In this document: positions 9,748 through 17,397 of the stretch, one piece after another
Position numbering within the stretch: the stretch's first letter is position 1
Layout of the letters: each line of letters starts with the position of its first letter
Assembly: GCF_022213955.1 (NCBI RefSeq)
Contig: NZ_JAKNTW010000027.1
Span: 62,001 to 126,000 of the forward strand
Length of the DNA stretch: 64,000 nt
Origin: Dolomitihabitans soli
GTDB taxonomy: Bacteria > Actinomycetota > Actinomycetes > Streptosporangiales > Streptosporangiaceae
Reading direction: 5' to 3'
Position numbers and translations under genes: made by a program
The notes under the pieces: model-generated
The model's input: only the letters and a program-made list of their open reading frames with translations
What the model was told of the DNA's origin: nothing
Databases searched by the model: none

Positions 9748-10412
9748 GACGGTCCGATGCGGTAGCCGCCTTCGCGGATGGTCTCGATCACGGGCGGGCC
9801 GCCGAGCTTGGCCCGCAACCGGTGCATGGTGTGCTTGACGGCGCTGCTGAAGGGGTCGGCGGCCTCGTCCCAGACGCGCTCCAGCAGCTCCTCGGCGGAG
9901 ATGACCAGGCCGGGTACGGCGAGCAGGCATTCGAGCAGGGCGAACTCCCTGGGGCTCAGGTCAAGGCGCCGACCGGCCCGGGACGCGGTACGGCGGGCCG
10001 GATCGAGGGTGATGTCCCCGCATGCCAGGGTGGGCGGCAGCGGCGGAGTGGCGCGGCGGGCCAGGGCACGGACGCGGGCGACCAGTTCGGCGAACGCGAA
10101 CGGCTTGGGCAGGTAGTCGTCGGCGCCGAGCCTGAGCCCGTCGACGCGGTCCTCGATCGTGCCGGAGGCGGTGAGCATCAGTACGCGGGTCGCGCAGCGG
10201 CCGTGGGCGAGTCGCCGGCAGATCTCGTCTCCGTGGACGCCGGGCAGGTCGCGGTCGAGGATCACCACGTCGTAGCGGGTGGCGGCCAGGCGGTCGAGGG
10301 CGTCGGTTCCATCCAGGACGACGTCGACGGCCATGCCCTCGCGGCGCAGCCCGGTTCCGATGGAGCGGGCGAGGACCTCGAAGTCCTCGACGACGAGGAC
10401 CCTCACCGCCAT
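9744..10412 (-). CDS. OmpR/PhoB-family response regulator
   Basis: 222 residues. The N-terminal receiver domain has the acidic pair near VVEDFE and the phospho-acceptor Asp in VVILDRDLPG, then the conserved Lys in DDYLPKPF. A C-terminal winged helix (LDLSPREFALLECLL ... GGYRIG) binds DNA. It is the first gene of a two-gene operon with the kinase (4-base ATGA overlap). The intergenic region upstream holds three copies of an 11-bp element that fits an OmpR-family operator, so autoregulation and control of the divergent permease are likely (inference). Confidence 0.95.
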   Translation of the reverse strand: MAVRVLVVEDFEVLARSIGTGLRREGMAVDVVLDGTDALDRLAATRYDVVILDRDLPGVHGDEICRRLAHGRCATRVLMLTASGTIEDRVDGLRLGADDYLPKPFAFAELVARVRALARRATPPLPPTLACGDITLDPARRTASRAGRRLDLSPREFALLECLLAVPGLVISAEELLERVWDEAADPFSSAVKHTMHRLRAKLGGPPVIETIREGGYRIGPS

Positions 10413-10490
10413 TCACCGCCGGTCGTCGTGCGGGCGTGGCGGTCGAACCGGCCGCCGGGTCGGGGTGCCATGGGCCAACGATGCCAGATC

Positions 10491-10528
10491 CCCGGTCGCA
10501 GCCCGGTCGCAGCGGCTGCGACCGGGCT
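10491..10528. promoter_or_regulatory. Operator-like element: three 11-bp repeats, two direct and one inverted
   Basis: CCCGGTCGCAG occurs at 10491-10501 and again head-to-tail at 10502-10512. Its exact reverse complement lies at 10516-10526. Together the last two give a 14-base-arm palindrome with a single central base (10500-10528). An 11-bp direct-repeat period is what OmpR-family dimers recognise. The element sits 30 bases before the permease start and 79 bases before the response-regulator start. A transcriptional hairpin is the alternative reading. Confidence 0.65.
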
Positions 10529-10557
10529 GGAACCGGGTGCCGCGTACAACCGTCGGC

Positions 10558-12114
10558 ATGAGTCCATTCACGACCTACCGATCCAGTCAACGGGCCGGGC
10601 AGGACCGTTTCCCTCAGTTGCTGCGCACGGAGTGGACCAGGTTCCGCTCCGTGCGGGGCTGGATGCTCGCCATGGCGGCCTCCGTGCTGGTCACCGTGTC
10701 GCTCGGACTGCTGGTCGCCGGGGGCGCCCGCAGCACCTGCGTGACCTGGAAGGGCGACGGCCCCTGCCCCGCGCCTTTGGTGGGTCCCGATGGCACGGCG
10801 GTGACGGACAAGTACTACTTCGTGCATCAGCCACTCAAGGGGAACGGCAGCATCACCGCCCGTGTGTCGGACATGACCGGGCAGATGCGGATGCCGGACG
10901 CCGTACCCGGGGTGCGCAACGTCAAGGGAGGGGTGGTGCCGTGGGCGAAGGCCGGGCTCCTCGTCAGGGAGAGCCTCACGCAGGGCACGCCGTACGCCGC
11001 TGTCATGATCACCGGCAGTCACGGCGTGAGGATGCAGCACAACTTCACCCACGATGTGGCCGGCGGTCCGGTGCAGGGGCCACGGTGGCTGCGGCTGACC
11101 AGGTCGGGCGACACTCTCACCGGCTATGAGTCAGGCGACGGCAAGACGTGGACCGAGGTCAGCACGGTCAAGCTGACCGGGCTGCCGGAGACGGTCGAGA
11201 TCGGGCTGTTCGCCGCCTCGCCAGGCGCGTTGTGGCAGATGGCGCAAGCCTTCGCCCAGGCCACCGCCACCTTCGACCAGATCAAGCTGCAGGGCGCGAA
11301 CGGTTCGTGGCGGCGTGACGACGTCGGCGTCTCCTTGGGGCCCGACGGCAAGACCCCGCATCACCCGGGCGGGGTCGTCGAGTCCGGCGACAAGCTCCTC
11401 GTGACCGGGGTCGGGGACATCGGGCCCGCCACGGCGGGGGGCGGTCTGCGCGCTGACCTCATGCTGATCGGCGGGGCCGTGGGGCTGATCCTGGTGCTCG
11501 TGGTGGCGGTCTCGTTCTGCACGGCGGAACGCCGGCGGGGGCTGATCGGGACCGGTCTGCCGGCCGAGCCGCATCCAGCGCGGCTGCTGGCGGCCAAGGC
11601 CGTGGTGGTCGGCGCGGTCGCGTTCGTGGCGGGGCTGGTGACCTCGGGGGTCGTGGTCCCTGTCGGCCTGGCGATGTTGCGTGCCAATCAGAACCCGATT
11701 CAGCCGATCACCCTGGGTACCGAGCTGCGGGTGATCGTCGGCTACGCGGCGCTGACGGCGGCCGTCGCCGTGCTGGCTCTGGGCCTGGCCGCGCTGGTCA
11801 AGCGGGGCATCGTCGCCATCGGGCTGGCCATCGCGCTGGTCGTCGTGCCCTACCTGCTGGCGACCGCGGGCCTGGCGCCATGGCTGCTGATGATCACCCC
11901 TGCCGCCGGGTTCGCGATCACGCAGAGCGTCCCCGCGTTCGCGCATGTGGACGTGGACCAGTCACTACTCGGGGGCTATTACCCGCTCCCGCCATGGGCG
12001 GGGTTGACCGTGACCTGCGGATATGCCGCCCTCGCCCTCGGGGCGGCGATAGCCGTACACCGATTGCCTATGCGCAATCGGCGGCCAGGTGTGCGGTTTC
12101 GCCTGCGGGGGTGA
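10558..12114 (+). CDS. ABC-2-like membrane permease with inserted extracellular beta-sandwich (DUF1349-like)
   Basis: A 518-residue membrane protein starting at ATG MSPFTTYRS. One transmembrane helix (about residues 37-58) is followed by some 240 extracytoplasmic residues. Their LRLTRSGDTLTGYES and VEIGLFAAS motifs resemble the concanavalin-like DUF1349 sandwich. Then come about five or six transmembrane helices (from about residue 300) of ABC-2 permease type. It is transcribed divergently from the two-component system. No ATP-binding subunit lies next to it, so either it uses an ATPase encoded elsewhere or it is a degenerate or non-transport member. The ribosome site is weak, so the start is less certain than the gene. 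Confidence 0.8.
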   Translation: MSPFTTYRSSQRAGQDRFPQLLRTEWTRFRSVRGWMLAMAASVLVTVSLGLLVAGGARSTCVTWKGDGPCPAPLVGPDGTAVTDKYYFVHQPLKGNGSITARVSDMTGQMRMPDAVPGVRNVKGGVVPWAKAGLLVRESLTQGTPYAAVMITGSHGVRMQHNFTHDVAGGPVQGPRWLRLTRSGDTLTGYESGDGKTWTEVSTVKLTGLPETVEIGLFAASPGALWQMAQAFAQATATFDQIKLQGANGSWRRDDVGVSLGPDGKTPHHPGGVVESGDKLLVTGVGDIGPATAGGGLRADLMLIGGAVGLILVLVVAVSFCTAERRRGLIGTGLPAEPHPARLLAAKAVVVGAVAFVAGLVTSGVVVPVGLAMLRANQNPIQPITLGTELRVIVGYAALTAAVAVLALGLAALVKRGIVAIGLAIALVVVPYLLATAGLAPWLLMITPAAGFAITQSVPAFAHVDVDQSLLGGYYPLPPWAGLTVTCGYAALALGAAIAVHRLPMRNRRPGVRFRLRG

Positions 12115-12136
12115 GCTGCTCACCGTCTTCAGACGC

Positions 12137-13276
12137 CTACATGAAGTTCCGTGTGTGCAGCGCGGACAGTTCAGCCGCTTCGTCACCCGGGAATCCGAGG
12201 CGGACGAGCCGATGCCGCCTTCCCTCATCCATCTCGATCTGGAGTTCCTGGACGGCGGCGTAACCTCGCCGGATTCCCCCAGGAGTCCATTCCCCTGCGG
12301 CGAGCACGACGAGGGCGTCGAACACGTCCTGGTTCAGCCCCGCGCTCGAGATGAGGGTTTGATGCCGCTGCTCGACCGCGCCACGGAGCCGACCGAGGAG
12401 CGATGTGTCGACCTTCCCCTGGTGCTGAAGGTGTGCGACGCCGAATGCCACATGCCGGGCCTCGTCCTGGCGGGCAAGCCGTGCGACCTCCCGAGTGACA
12501 GGGTCGGGCGCATGCCTGTCAATGAAGGTCAGCAGGTTGAGGAAGCTTCCCTCCCCCAGCACTGAGAGCAGGAACGACGCGAGAGAGAAGTCGGGCTCGG
12601 TCAGCAGCGTGGCCAGTGACTCCCTGCCGCTGACCGATGAGGTGCCCATCTCCCCTCCGGTGAGGAGAGCACGGCGGGTGAAGATCTCGACATGCCGAGC
12701 CTCATCGGCCGCCTGAGCGGCGAGAAGCTGAATGACCTCCCGGAAGTGCGGGTGAATGCGAGCGAGCAGCCGGGCTGGAACCACCAGCGCCGCCTGCTCG
12801 TTCTCCACTAGGAATGTCATGATCTGTACGACCGCGCGTTCGATGTCGGGCGCGAGTCGCACCTCCGCGTCCCATCGCACTGCTTGGGCAGGATCCCATT
12901 GCGCCGAGGCGGCGTGCGCGTACAGGCTTGGGGCAAGCTCGGCCCAGACGAGATCCCGGTCGATCAAGTCGGCGGCGATCTCAGGCCCGCCAGGCTCGAT
13001 CAGGGCTCCTCGGGCCGCCAGACCCCAGTGGAGACGGGGTCTGGCGACGATGCCATCAGGACCTGGCCGGCCGGCTCGCTCCGCGAGGGCCCACCTGTCG
13101 AGGTCTGTCCGTCCTCGAGTGATCCAGGCCCGCACTCCGTCGTCGTTCTCGTCGGCCCGCTGCGTTCGGTGCCCCTTGGAACGGCACCATGCCTCCAGAT
13201 GAACGACGAGGGCCGGATCGAGCCCTGCCACAGCCAGTTCCGTACCGGGCGGCAGATCTTGCAGGGCTCGCTGCAC
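12137..13276 (-). CDS. TusA-like / ferritin-like diiron fusion protein (N-terminus apparently frameshifted)
   Basis: The continuous frame encodes 379 residues. The first 40 (RALQDLPPGTELAVAG ... HLEAWCRSKGHR) match the second half of a TusA/SirA-like sulfurtransferase domain. From about residue 145 the chain is helical, with ENEQAALV, DEARHVEIF, GEGSFLNLL and a second DEARHVAFG. Paired EARH motifs indicate a ferritin-like four-helix bundle with a carboxylate-bridged diiron site. The first half of the TusA-like domain is encoded just upstream in another frame (13274-13347), so the true product is probably about 403 residues after a one-base correction. It is the third gene of the operon with the PhnD-like and acyl-CoA dehydrogenase-like genes. 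A redox role on a sulfur or phosphorus compound is inference. Confidence 0.8.
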   Translation of the reverse strand: MQRALQDLPPGTELAVAGLDPALVVHLEAWCRSKGHRTQRADENDDGVRAWITRGRTDLDRWALAERAGRPGPDGIVARPRLHWGLAARGALIEPGGPEIAADLIDRDLVWAELAPSLYAHAASAQWDPAQAVRWDAEVRLAPDIERAVVQIMTFLVENEQAALVVPARLLARIHPHFREVIQLLAAQAADEARHVEIFTRRALLTGGEMGTSSVSGRESLATLLTEPDFSLASFLLSVLGEGSFLNLLTFIDRHAPDPVTREVARLARQDEARHVAFGVAHLQHQGKVDTSLLGRLRGAVEQRHQTLISSAGLNQDVFDALVVLAAGEWTPGGIRRGYAAVQELQIEMDEGRRHRLVRLGFPGDEAAELSALHTRNFM

Positions 13277-13347
13277 CAGCAGGTGCGCCCCTTGCTCGAA
13301 ACCGAGGTCGCGCCGAGGTCGAGCCCATGGTCAGCAGGCGTGCTCAC
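13274..13347 (-). other. Out-of-frame N-terminal segment of the TusA-ferritin gene
   Basis: A GTG at 13345-13347 overlaps the upstream stop codon (GTGA), the usual coupling arrangement. It opens a frame reading STPADHGLDLGATSVSSKG, which aligns with the first strand and helix start of TusA-like domains and joins smoothly to AHLLVQRALQDLPPG in the next frame. The switch falls at the run of four C on the plus strand (13288-13291); one more base there would restore a single frame. The position where TusA has its catalytic CPxP cysteine reads T-S-V-S, so classical sulfur relay is unlikely even if the frame is intact. Confidence 0.6.
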
Positions 13348-14195
13348 GGCTGGTAACCGACCGCTGCGACGGCGCCTTCCTCGCTGTAGAAGGACGTCTC
13401 GTCGACGGCGGTCTCCAACGCCCTGTAGCCGCTGGTCCGTCCGGCCTGCCAGCTGGTGAGACCCTCCAGGTCGAATAGCGGGCGTACCTGCGGGTCGGCA
13501 TACGACATCGTGAGAAGGAGATCGCGGAACCCGTTCATGACCTCGGTCGACACGGTGTCGCCGAGGGTCATGTTGCAGTGATCGAACGGAGGCGTCTGGG
13601 CCAGCACCCGGGTGCTTCCTGCTGCCAGCGTCCCTTCCCGGCCGAACAGCAGATGGTTCGAGTCGATCATGCAGGCCGCGGCCACAGTGCCGGCCGCGAG
13701 TGCTCGGGCGGCGTCCCGCTCGCCACCGATGTGGTCGCCGTGCAGCCCCACGCCGACGTCGAATCGGCGAACTGCGACGTCCACCCCCGGCTGCAACCCC
13801 TTTGCGGCGAGGAACGAGCACGGCAGCAGCGTGGCCTGCGGCGAGTCGATCGCGCCCACGGCGACGGTCTCGCCCTTGAGGTCGGCCAGATCCTTGTACG
13901 GCGAGCCGGCGCGAACCACGATGACCGAGGTGAGATCACGATCGGTATCCCGCATGACGACAGGCGTCAACCGCCGGCGGTTCGCCTCGGCGAGGCGTCG
14001 GCTGCGTATCCATGCGAGCGGCGAGTTCCACGCCGCGTCGATCCGGCCGTTGGCCAGGTCCTCCGCCTGTCGTTCGTAGTTGGAGTAGAGAACGAAGTCG
14101 AACGGGAAGCCGTGCTCGTTGAACCACGAGCGGAATCCACCCCAGATGGTGACGACCTTGGGGTCGTAGGCTACGGCGCCCATGAGCAGAGCCAT
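13344..14195 (-). CDS. PhnD/SsuA-type substrate-binding protein without signal peptide
   Basis: A 283-residue periplasmic-binding-fold protein of the phosphate/phosphite/phosphonate (PhnD-like) type, with LANGRIDAAWNSPLAWI, DLADLKGETVAVGAIDSPQAT and GLQPGVDVAVRRFDVG. It starts at ATG 14195 behind AGGAGG. There is no signal peptide or lipobox: the chain begins MALLMGAVAYDPKV, already the first strand of the fold. No ABC permease or ATPase lies nearby. It therefore probably acts in the cytoplasm, binding a small anion for the flavoprotein and diiron protein encoded on either side. It ends in a 4-base overlap with the next gene's GTG. Its ligand is unknown. Confidence 0.85.
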   Translation of the reverse strand: MALLMGAVAYDPKVVTIWGGFRSWFNEHGFPFDFVLYSNYERQAEDLANGRIDAAWNSPLAWIRSRRLAEANRRRLTPVVMRDTDRDLTSVIVVRAGSPYKDLADLKGETVAVGAIDSPQATLLPCSFLAAKGLQPGVDVAVRRFDVGVGLHGDHIGGERDAARALAAGTVAAACMIDSNHLLFGREGTLAAGSTRVLAQTPPFDHCNMTLGDTVSTEVMNGFRDLLLTMSYADPQVRPLFDLEGLTSWQAGRTSGYRALETAVDETSFYSEEGAVAAVGYQP

Positions 14196-14208
14196 TGCGA
14201 TGGTCCTC

Positions 14209-15330
14209 CTAGAACAGCGGCAGACCGAGCGTCGCCCGGCCGACGAAGTCCTGCAGCGCCTCCGTGGTCGGTGCCATCACCCGAGCCGCGAGCGCGTCGC
14301 GGAACAGCCTCTCGACGCCTGTCGACCTGCGGAAGGCGGATCCGCCGCAGAGCCGCATCACGCCATCGGCGACCTCGGCGGCCGACTCGCCTGCCACGGC
14401 CTTGACCTGGAGCACGCGAAGTGTGGCATCCGCCCGCCCGCTCTCGAGGGCAGCCAGGGTGTCGTCCCGGAACGTCCGAGCCGTGTCGGTCTCAGTGCGC
14501 AGTCGAGCGAAGCTCGCGCGCTGCAACGGCTGCTCGGCGAGCGTCTGCCCCAGATGGTCGAGCCGGGTACCGACAAGGTGGTTGTGGGCCGCCGCGACCA
14601 GCGCCTCCATCAGACCGATCGAGAAGGAGGCGCTCAGCACGAGGAAATGCGGCAGAGCCGTCTGGAGTGCGATGTCGAGCCCAGAGCCATCCGCGCCGAG
14701 TATCGCGTCGCGGCCGACCGTGACCCCGTCCCCCTTGATCGGATTGGATGCGTTGCCTCGCAGTCCGAAACCGTCGAAGGGCCCGCGAACGTCCAATCCA
14801 GCCGACCGGCTCGGGACGTTCCAGATGCTCATCGGGCCATCCGCGGCCAACGGCTTGCTTGACCATACGTAACTGTTCGCTTCGCCCGCAGCAGTCACCC
14901 AACTCTTGTCGGAGTCGAGGCGCACCCGCTCGCCATCAGCTGTGGCCGTGCCGAGCGGGGCCCAGAAGTGGCTGCGCGATCCGGCTTCGGAGAAGGCAAG
15001 CGTGGTCAAATGCTCGTTATTCGCGATCGCCTGCCGCACATCCTGCGCGCCGTGACTCTCGATCAGCGCCGTCGCCGAGTAGTGCATCAGAAGAACCATC
15101 GCCGTCGAGCCGCACGAGCCCGCAAGACGTTCGATGACCTGGGCGGCAGCGGCCATCCCCGCGCCTTGACCGCCGACGTCCCTCGCACTGATGAGTCCGA
15201 GCAGGCCGGCTTTCGCAAGGGCGTCGATACCGGCCCGCGGGAACGTGCCGGTCCGGTCCGTCTCGGAAGCTTGCGGAGTAATCGTGGATTCGATGACGGA
15301 TTCGAGGGCGGCGAGATGCTCTGAAGGCAT
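14209..15330 (-). CDS. Acyl-CoA dehydrogenase-fold flavoprotein lacking the canonical catalytic Glu
   Basis: A 373-residue protein with the full acyl-CoA dehydrogenase architecture: N-terminal helices, a middle beta domain (TLAFSEAGSRSHF, DKSWVTAA) and a C-terminal helical domain ending RLCGGSAFRRSTGVERLFRD. In medium-chain dehydrogenases the catalytic base is the Glu of the TEYPVE motif; here that position reads S (RRSTGVE), so ordinary alpha-beta dehydrogenation is unlikely. Members of this fold that work as flavin monooxygenases (DszC-type) also depart from the classical base. It starts at ATG 15330 behind GGAGATGAG and is the first gene of the operon with the PhnD-like and TusA-ferritin genes. 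Substrate not known. Confidence 0.88.
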   Translation of the reverse strand: MPSEHLAALESVIESTITPQASETDRTGTFPRAGIDALAKAGLLGLISARDVGGQGAGMAAAAQVIERLAGSCGSTAMVLLMHYSATALIESHGAQDVRQAIANNEHLTTLAFSEAGSRSHFWAPLGTATADGERVRLDSDKSWVTAAGEANSYVWSSKPLAADGPMSIWNVPSRSAGLDVRGPFDGFGLRGNASNPIKGDGVTVGRDAILGADGSGLDIALQTALPHFLVLSASFSIGLMEALVAAAHNHLVGTRLDHLGQTLAEQPLQRASFARLRTETDTARTFRDDTLAALESGRADATLRVLQVKAVAGESAAEVADGVMRLCGGSAFRRSTGVERLFRDALAARVMAPTTEALQDFVGRATLGLPLF

Positions 15331-15713
15331 GACTCATCTCCACTTTCGGATCAGATGTGTCGTCGGTTTATCCACGACATAGACTGACGAACAACAAGCC
15401 TAAATGTCACGTATCCAACACCGAAACGCGGCGACCTAAACGGTTATCCCTTTGGGGAGCGTACGCAAGGCTTCCGTTAGCGTCAACTGTCAGATGAGAT
15501 AGAAGTCCTCGCCGCTCAAGTGAGAAGCGTTAACCTTTTAATTCCCTTAAAGCGGAATCGCCCCGAATTTGGCGGAGATCTTCATGAGCGCTTTTCGTGT
15601 TTCCTTTCCGGCTGGGCGATGATGTGCCGGGCGAGGAGGCCGATCGGTTCGGCCAGACCGGGGCCGCAGGCGCGGATCCGGGTTGCCGTGTTCGTCGACG
15701 ACGGTGCGGCCCG
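15331..15713. other. Intergenic region carrying the acyl-CoA dehydrogenase operon promoter
   Basis: 383 bases, relatively AT-rich, without a gene. The region lies between the FhuF-like stop and the flavoprotein start, both on the minus strand. The only structure I can support is the promoter candidate listed separately; the part nearer 15713 would hold the end of the FhuF-like transcript. Confidence 0.5.
15458..15486 (-). promoter_or_regulatory. Candidate sigma-70-type promoter of the flavoprotein operon
   Basis: On the minus strand, TTGACG (15486-15481) and TACGCT (15463-15458) are separated by 17 bases, about 128 bases upstream of the flavoprotein start. This is pattern-based only. Confidence 0.4.
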
Positions 15714-16553
15714 TCAGGTCCCTCGGCTCTCTCGTACGGCTCGCGCCCACTGCTCGTGGCGGGCTTCGGGGGTGATCAGGGCGCAGTCGCCGCACTTGCC
15801 GCCGGTGGGCAGGCGGTAGTACAGGCAGCAGCTGCGGCGGGTGAAGAAGGGCTGGCCGGGGTCGGGTTCGGCCAGCTCACCCGTGCCGTGCAACAGCCCC
15901 ACCCGCAGCAGTTCGCGGCCCAGTTCCACCGCCCGGGGGGCGAGCTCGGGCCGGGTGCGGGCCAGGGCGCGGACGGCTCCGGCGAGTGCGGACGCGGCGT
16001 TGCCCCACAACAGGCCGGGCGCGATCTTCACGATGGTCTGGACGGTCCCGGCCATCGGTTCCAGCAGTTCGGAGACGACGGTGCGGTACAGCCCCTCGGT
16101 GATCCGGGCGGGGTCGCGGACGTGCCAGCCGGTCAGCTGGGCGGCCCGTAGGGGGAGAGGGCCGCTGGGAGCCGTCTTCCAGTACACCTCCGCGGGTGTC
16201 AGGTCGATTAGCAGGTCGTGAACCACGGCGGCGCCGAGGACGGGTGACCACAGGCGGGCGGCCAGGCCCTGGAAGAGGATGGAGGCGGCCACCCGGGTCT
16301 CGGTGGTGCCGAGCCGTTCGGCGACGTCGGCGATCCTGGCCTCCAGGGCGTCCGGGGTGGTGAACAGGTCGGTGAGCGGCCGCCAACCGGCCTCGGCCGG
16401 CCCGGTGCCGAGGTCGAAGTAGCCACCGATCGCCGAGATGTCGGCGGCGGCCGCCGACACGGCGGGAAGGCCGGCGGGCAGCAGGCCCGGCGGTGCGGCG
16501 GCGAGCCCGGCCGCCGTCTCACGGGTCGAGGCGGTCAGGCGGTCAAAGCCCAT
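15714..16553 (-). CDS. FhuF-like (2Fe-2S) ferric/cobalamin reductase-family protein
   Basis: 279 residues, starting at ATG 16553 with AGGAG eight bases upstream. The C-terminus carries RRSCCLYYRLP followed by GKCGDC, the CC-x10-C-x2-C cluster that binds a 2Fe-2S centre in FhuF, a cytoplasmic ferric-siderophore reductase. The N-terminal two thirds is helical, with WSPVLGAAVVHDLLIDL typical of the actinobacterial FhuF-like family. A cobalamin riboswitch lies directly upstream on the same strand, so the gene is expected to respond to B12 rather than only to iron. A role in reducing or releasing imported corrinoid is a reasonable inference. No siderophore or corrinoid transporter lies beside it. 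Confidence 0.88.
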   Translation of the reverse strand: MGFDRLTASTRETAAGLAAAPPGLLPAGLPAVSAAAADISAIGGYFDLGTGPAEAGWRPLTDLFTTPDALEARIADVAERLGTTETRVAASILFQGLAARLWSPVLGAAVVHDLLIDLTPAEVYWKTAPSGPLPLRAAQLTGWHVRDPARITEGLYRTVVSELLEPMAGTVQTIVKIAPGLLWGNAASALAGAVRALARTRPELAPRAVELGRELLRVGLLHGTGELAEPDPGQPFFTRRSCCLYYRLPTGGKCGDCALITPEARHEQWARAVRESRGT

Positions 16554-16680
16554 CGTTGATCTCCTGGGAACGAGCCGTGACCGCCATTCCTCGATGACGT
16601 CCGCGGCAGGCGAAGGGCCGGATCACCAGGAGAGGCCCGTGACACGGACAGCCGGGATGCGCACGCCGGCCGTACGGCAT
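16543..16680 (-). CDS. Possible 45-residue leader ORF between riboswitch and FhuF-like gene
   Basis: An ATG at 16680 preceded by GAGAGGA (11-base spacing) opens a 45-codon frame (MPYGRRAHPGCPCHGPL ... EINDGL) that ends inside the first codons of the FhuF-like gene. Such overlap would couple its translation to the downstream gene, and its ribosome site could pair with CCTCCTC at the end of the riboswitch. I recognise no protein family, and the Arg/Pro-rich composition is what noncoding GC-rich DNA also gives, so it may not be a real peptide. Confidence 0.3.
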   Translation of the reverse strand: MPYGRRAHPGCPCHGPLLVIRPFACRGRHRGMAVTARSQEINDGL

Positions 16681-16729
16681 GGCGGTCACCGTCCTCTCTT
16701 GGGGAGATCCGCCCCAATTCCTGCGAGGA

Positions 16730-16880
16730 GGCGACCGCGTGAGTCTCCTGGCTCTCGGGTCAACGCTCGTCCCGGCCTTCCCGTCCGTCATCCGGGCAGT
16801 GGCTTGTTCGGGATCCGCTCGCCGATCACAGTGGCGGGACCGCGCCGGATTCACACCGGCTTCCTCGTCCGCCGTCGCCT
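16730..16880 (-). promoter_or_regulatory. Cobalamin (B12) riboswitch
   Basis: Read on the minus strand, the segment contains GAGGAAGCCGGTGTGAATCC, then CGGCGCGGTCCCGCCACTGTGA, then GACGGGAAGGC, and finally the B12-box variant AGCCAGGAGACTC (plus-strand 16741-16753). This order and spacing match the conserved core of cobalamin riboswitches. The ends GGCGAC (16879-16874) and GTCGCC (16735-16730) can form the closing stem. It lies 177 bases upstream of the FhuF-like start. The following CCTCCTC and GAGAGGA segments could form a ribosome-site-sequestering structure, so translational control is likely. Cobalamin binding should repress expression, as in the class generally. Confidence 0.9.
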
Positions 16881-17367
16881 ACGATCATCATCTTCCCATA
16901 CGTCAACACGACGTCCAGAAGCCTGACGAAAGAGCGCCTGGCGGTCGGCGATGATCTCGCTGGCTCGACCGCTCGGCATGGGGGAGCGGACAGGCCCTTC
17001 TCCCCCGATGGGGAACGGACCCGGTAGTCCGATGGGGTCGTGGAGCTCACAGCAGCGTGACGCCGTCCAGGATCGACGCCGTCGACCTGGGATGTCGCGG
17101 GCGTGACCTGAATGAGATTGTGGAAATGATCAGGCGTTCATGATCCCAAGCGGCAAGACGCCCTACCAGTCACCCTTCACCAGCGAGATCGCATTCCGAG
17201 CGGCACACACTCCGCTACGAGCTTTCCCTACCCGGTCGAGGCCGATATCAAGGCCCTCCGACGTGATCGCCCCGGCGGGCCGGTCTACGAATATGCGCAG
17301 GTCACGTAGGGTGGCCGAGTTTCCGGCATCCATCAAGTACCTCAATACCGCAATATATGCTTATGTA

Positions 17368-17397
17368 TTGACAGTTTTCGGCCGACTCGGGTACGGT
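17368..17397 (+). promoter_or_regulatory. Candidate promoter reading towards the HTH-MFS-megasynthase locus
   Basis: TTGACA (17368-17373) and TACGGT (17392-17397) lie 18 bases apart in an AT-rich stretch. This is the best -35/-10 pair upstream of the locus. It would leave a leader of about 770 bases before the HTH gene, so a nearer promoter cannot be excluded. Confidence 0.4.

Noticed and set aside
12110-12124. Palindrome GGTGAGC-T-GCTCACC at the end of the permease gene as a terminator
   Set aside because: Arms are only seven bases and include the stop codon; too weak to call between the two converging genes.
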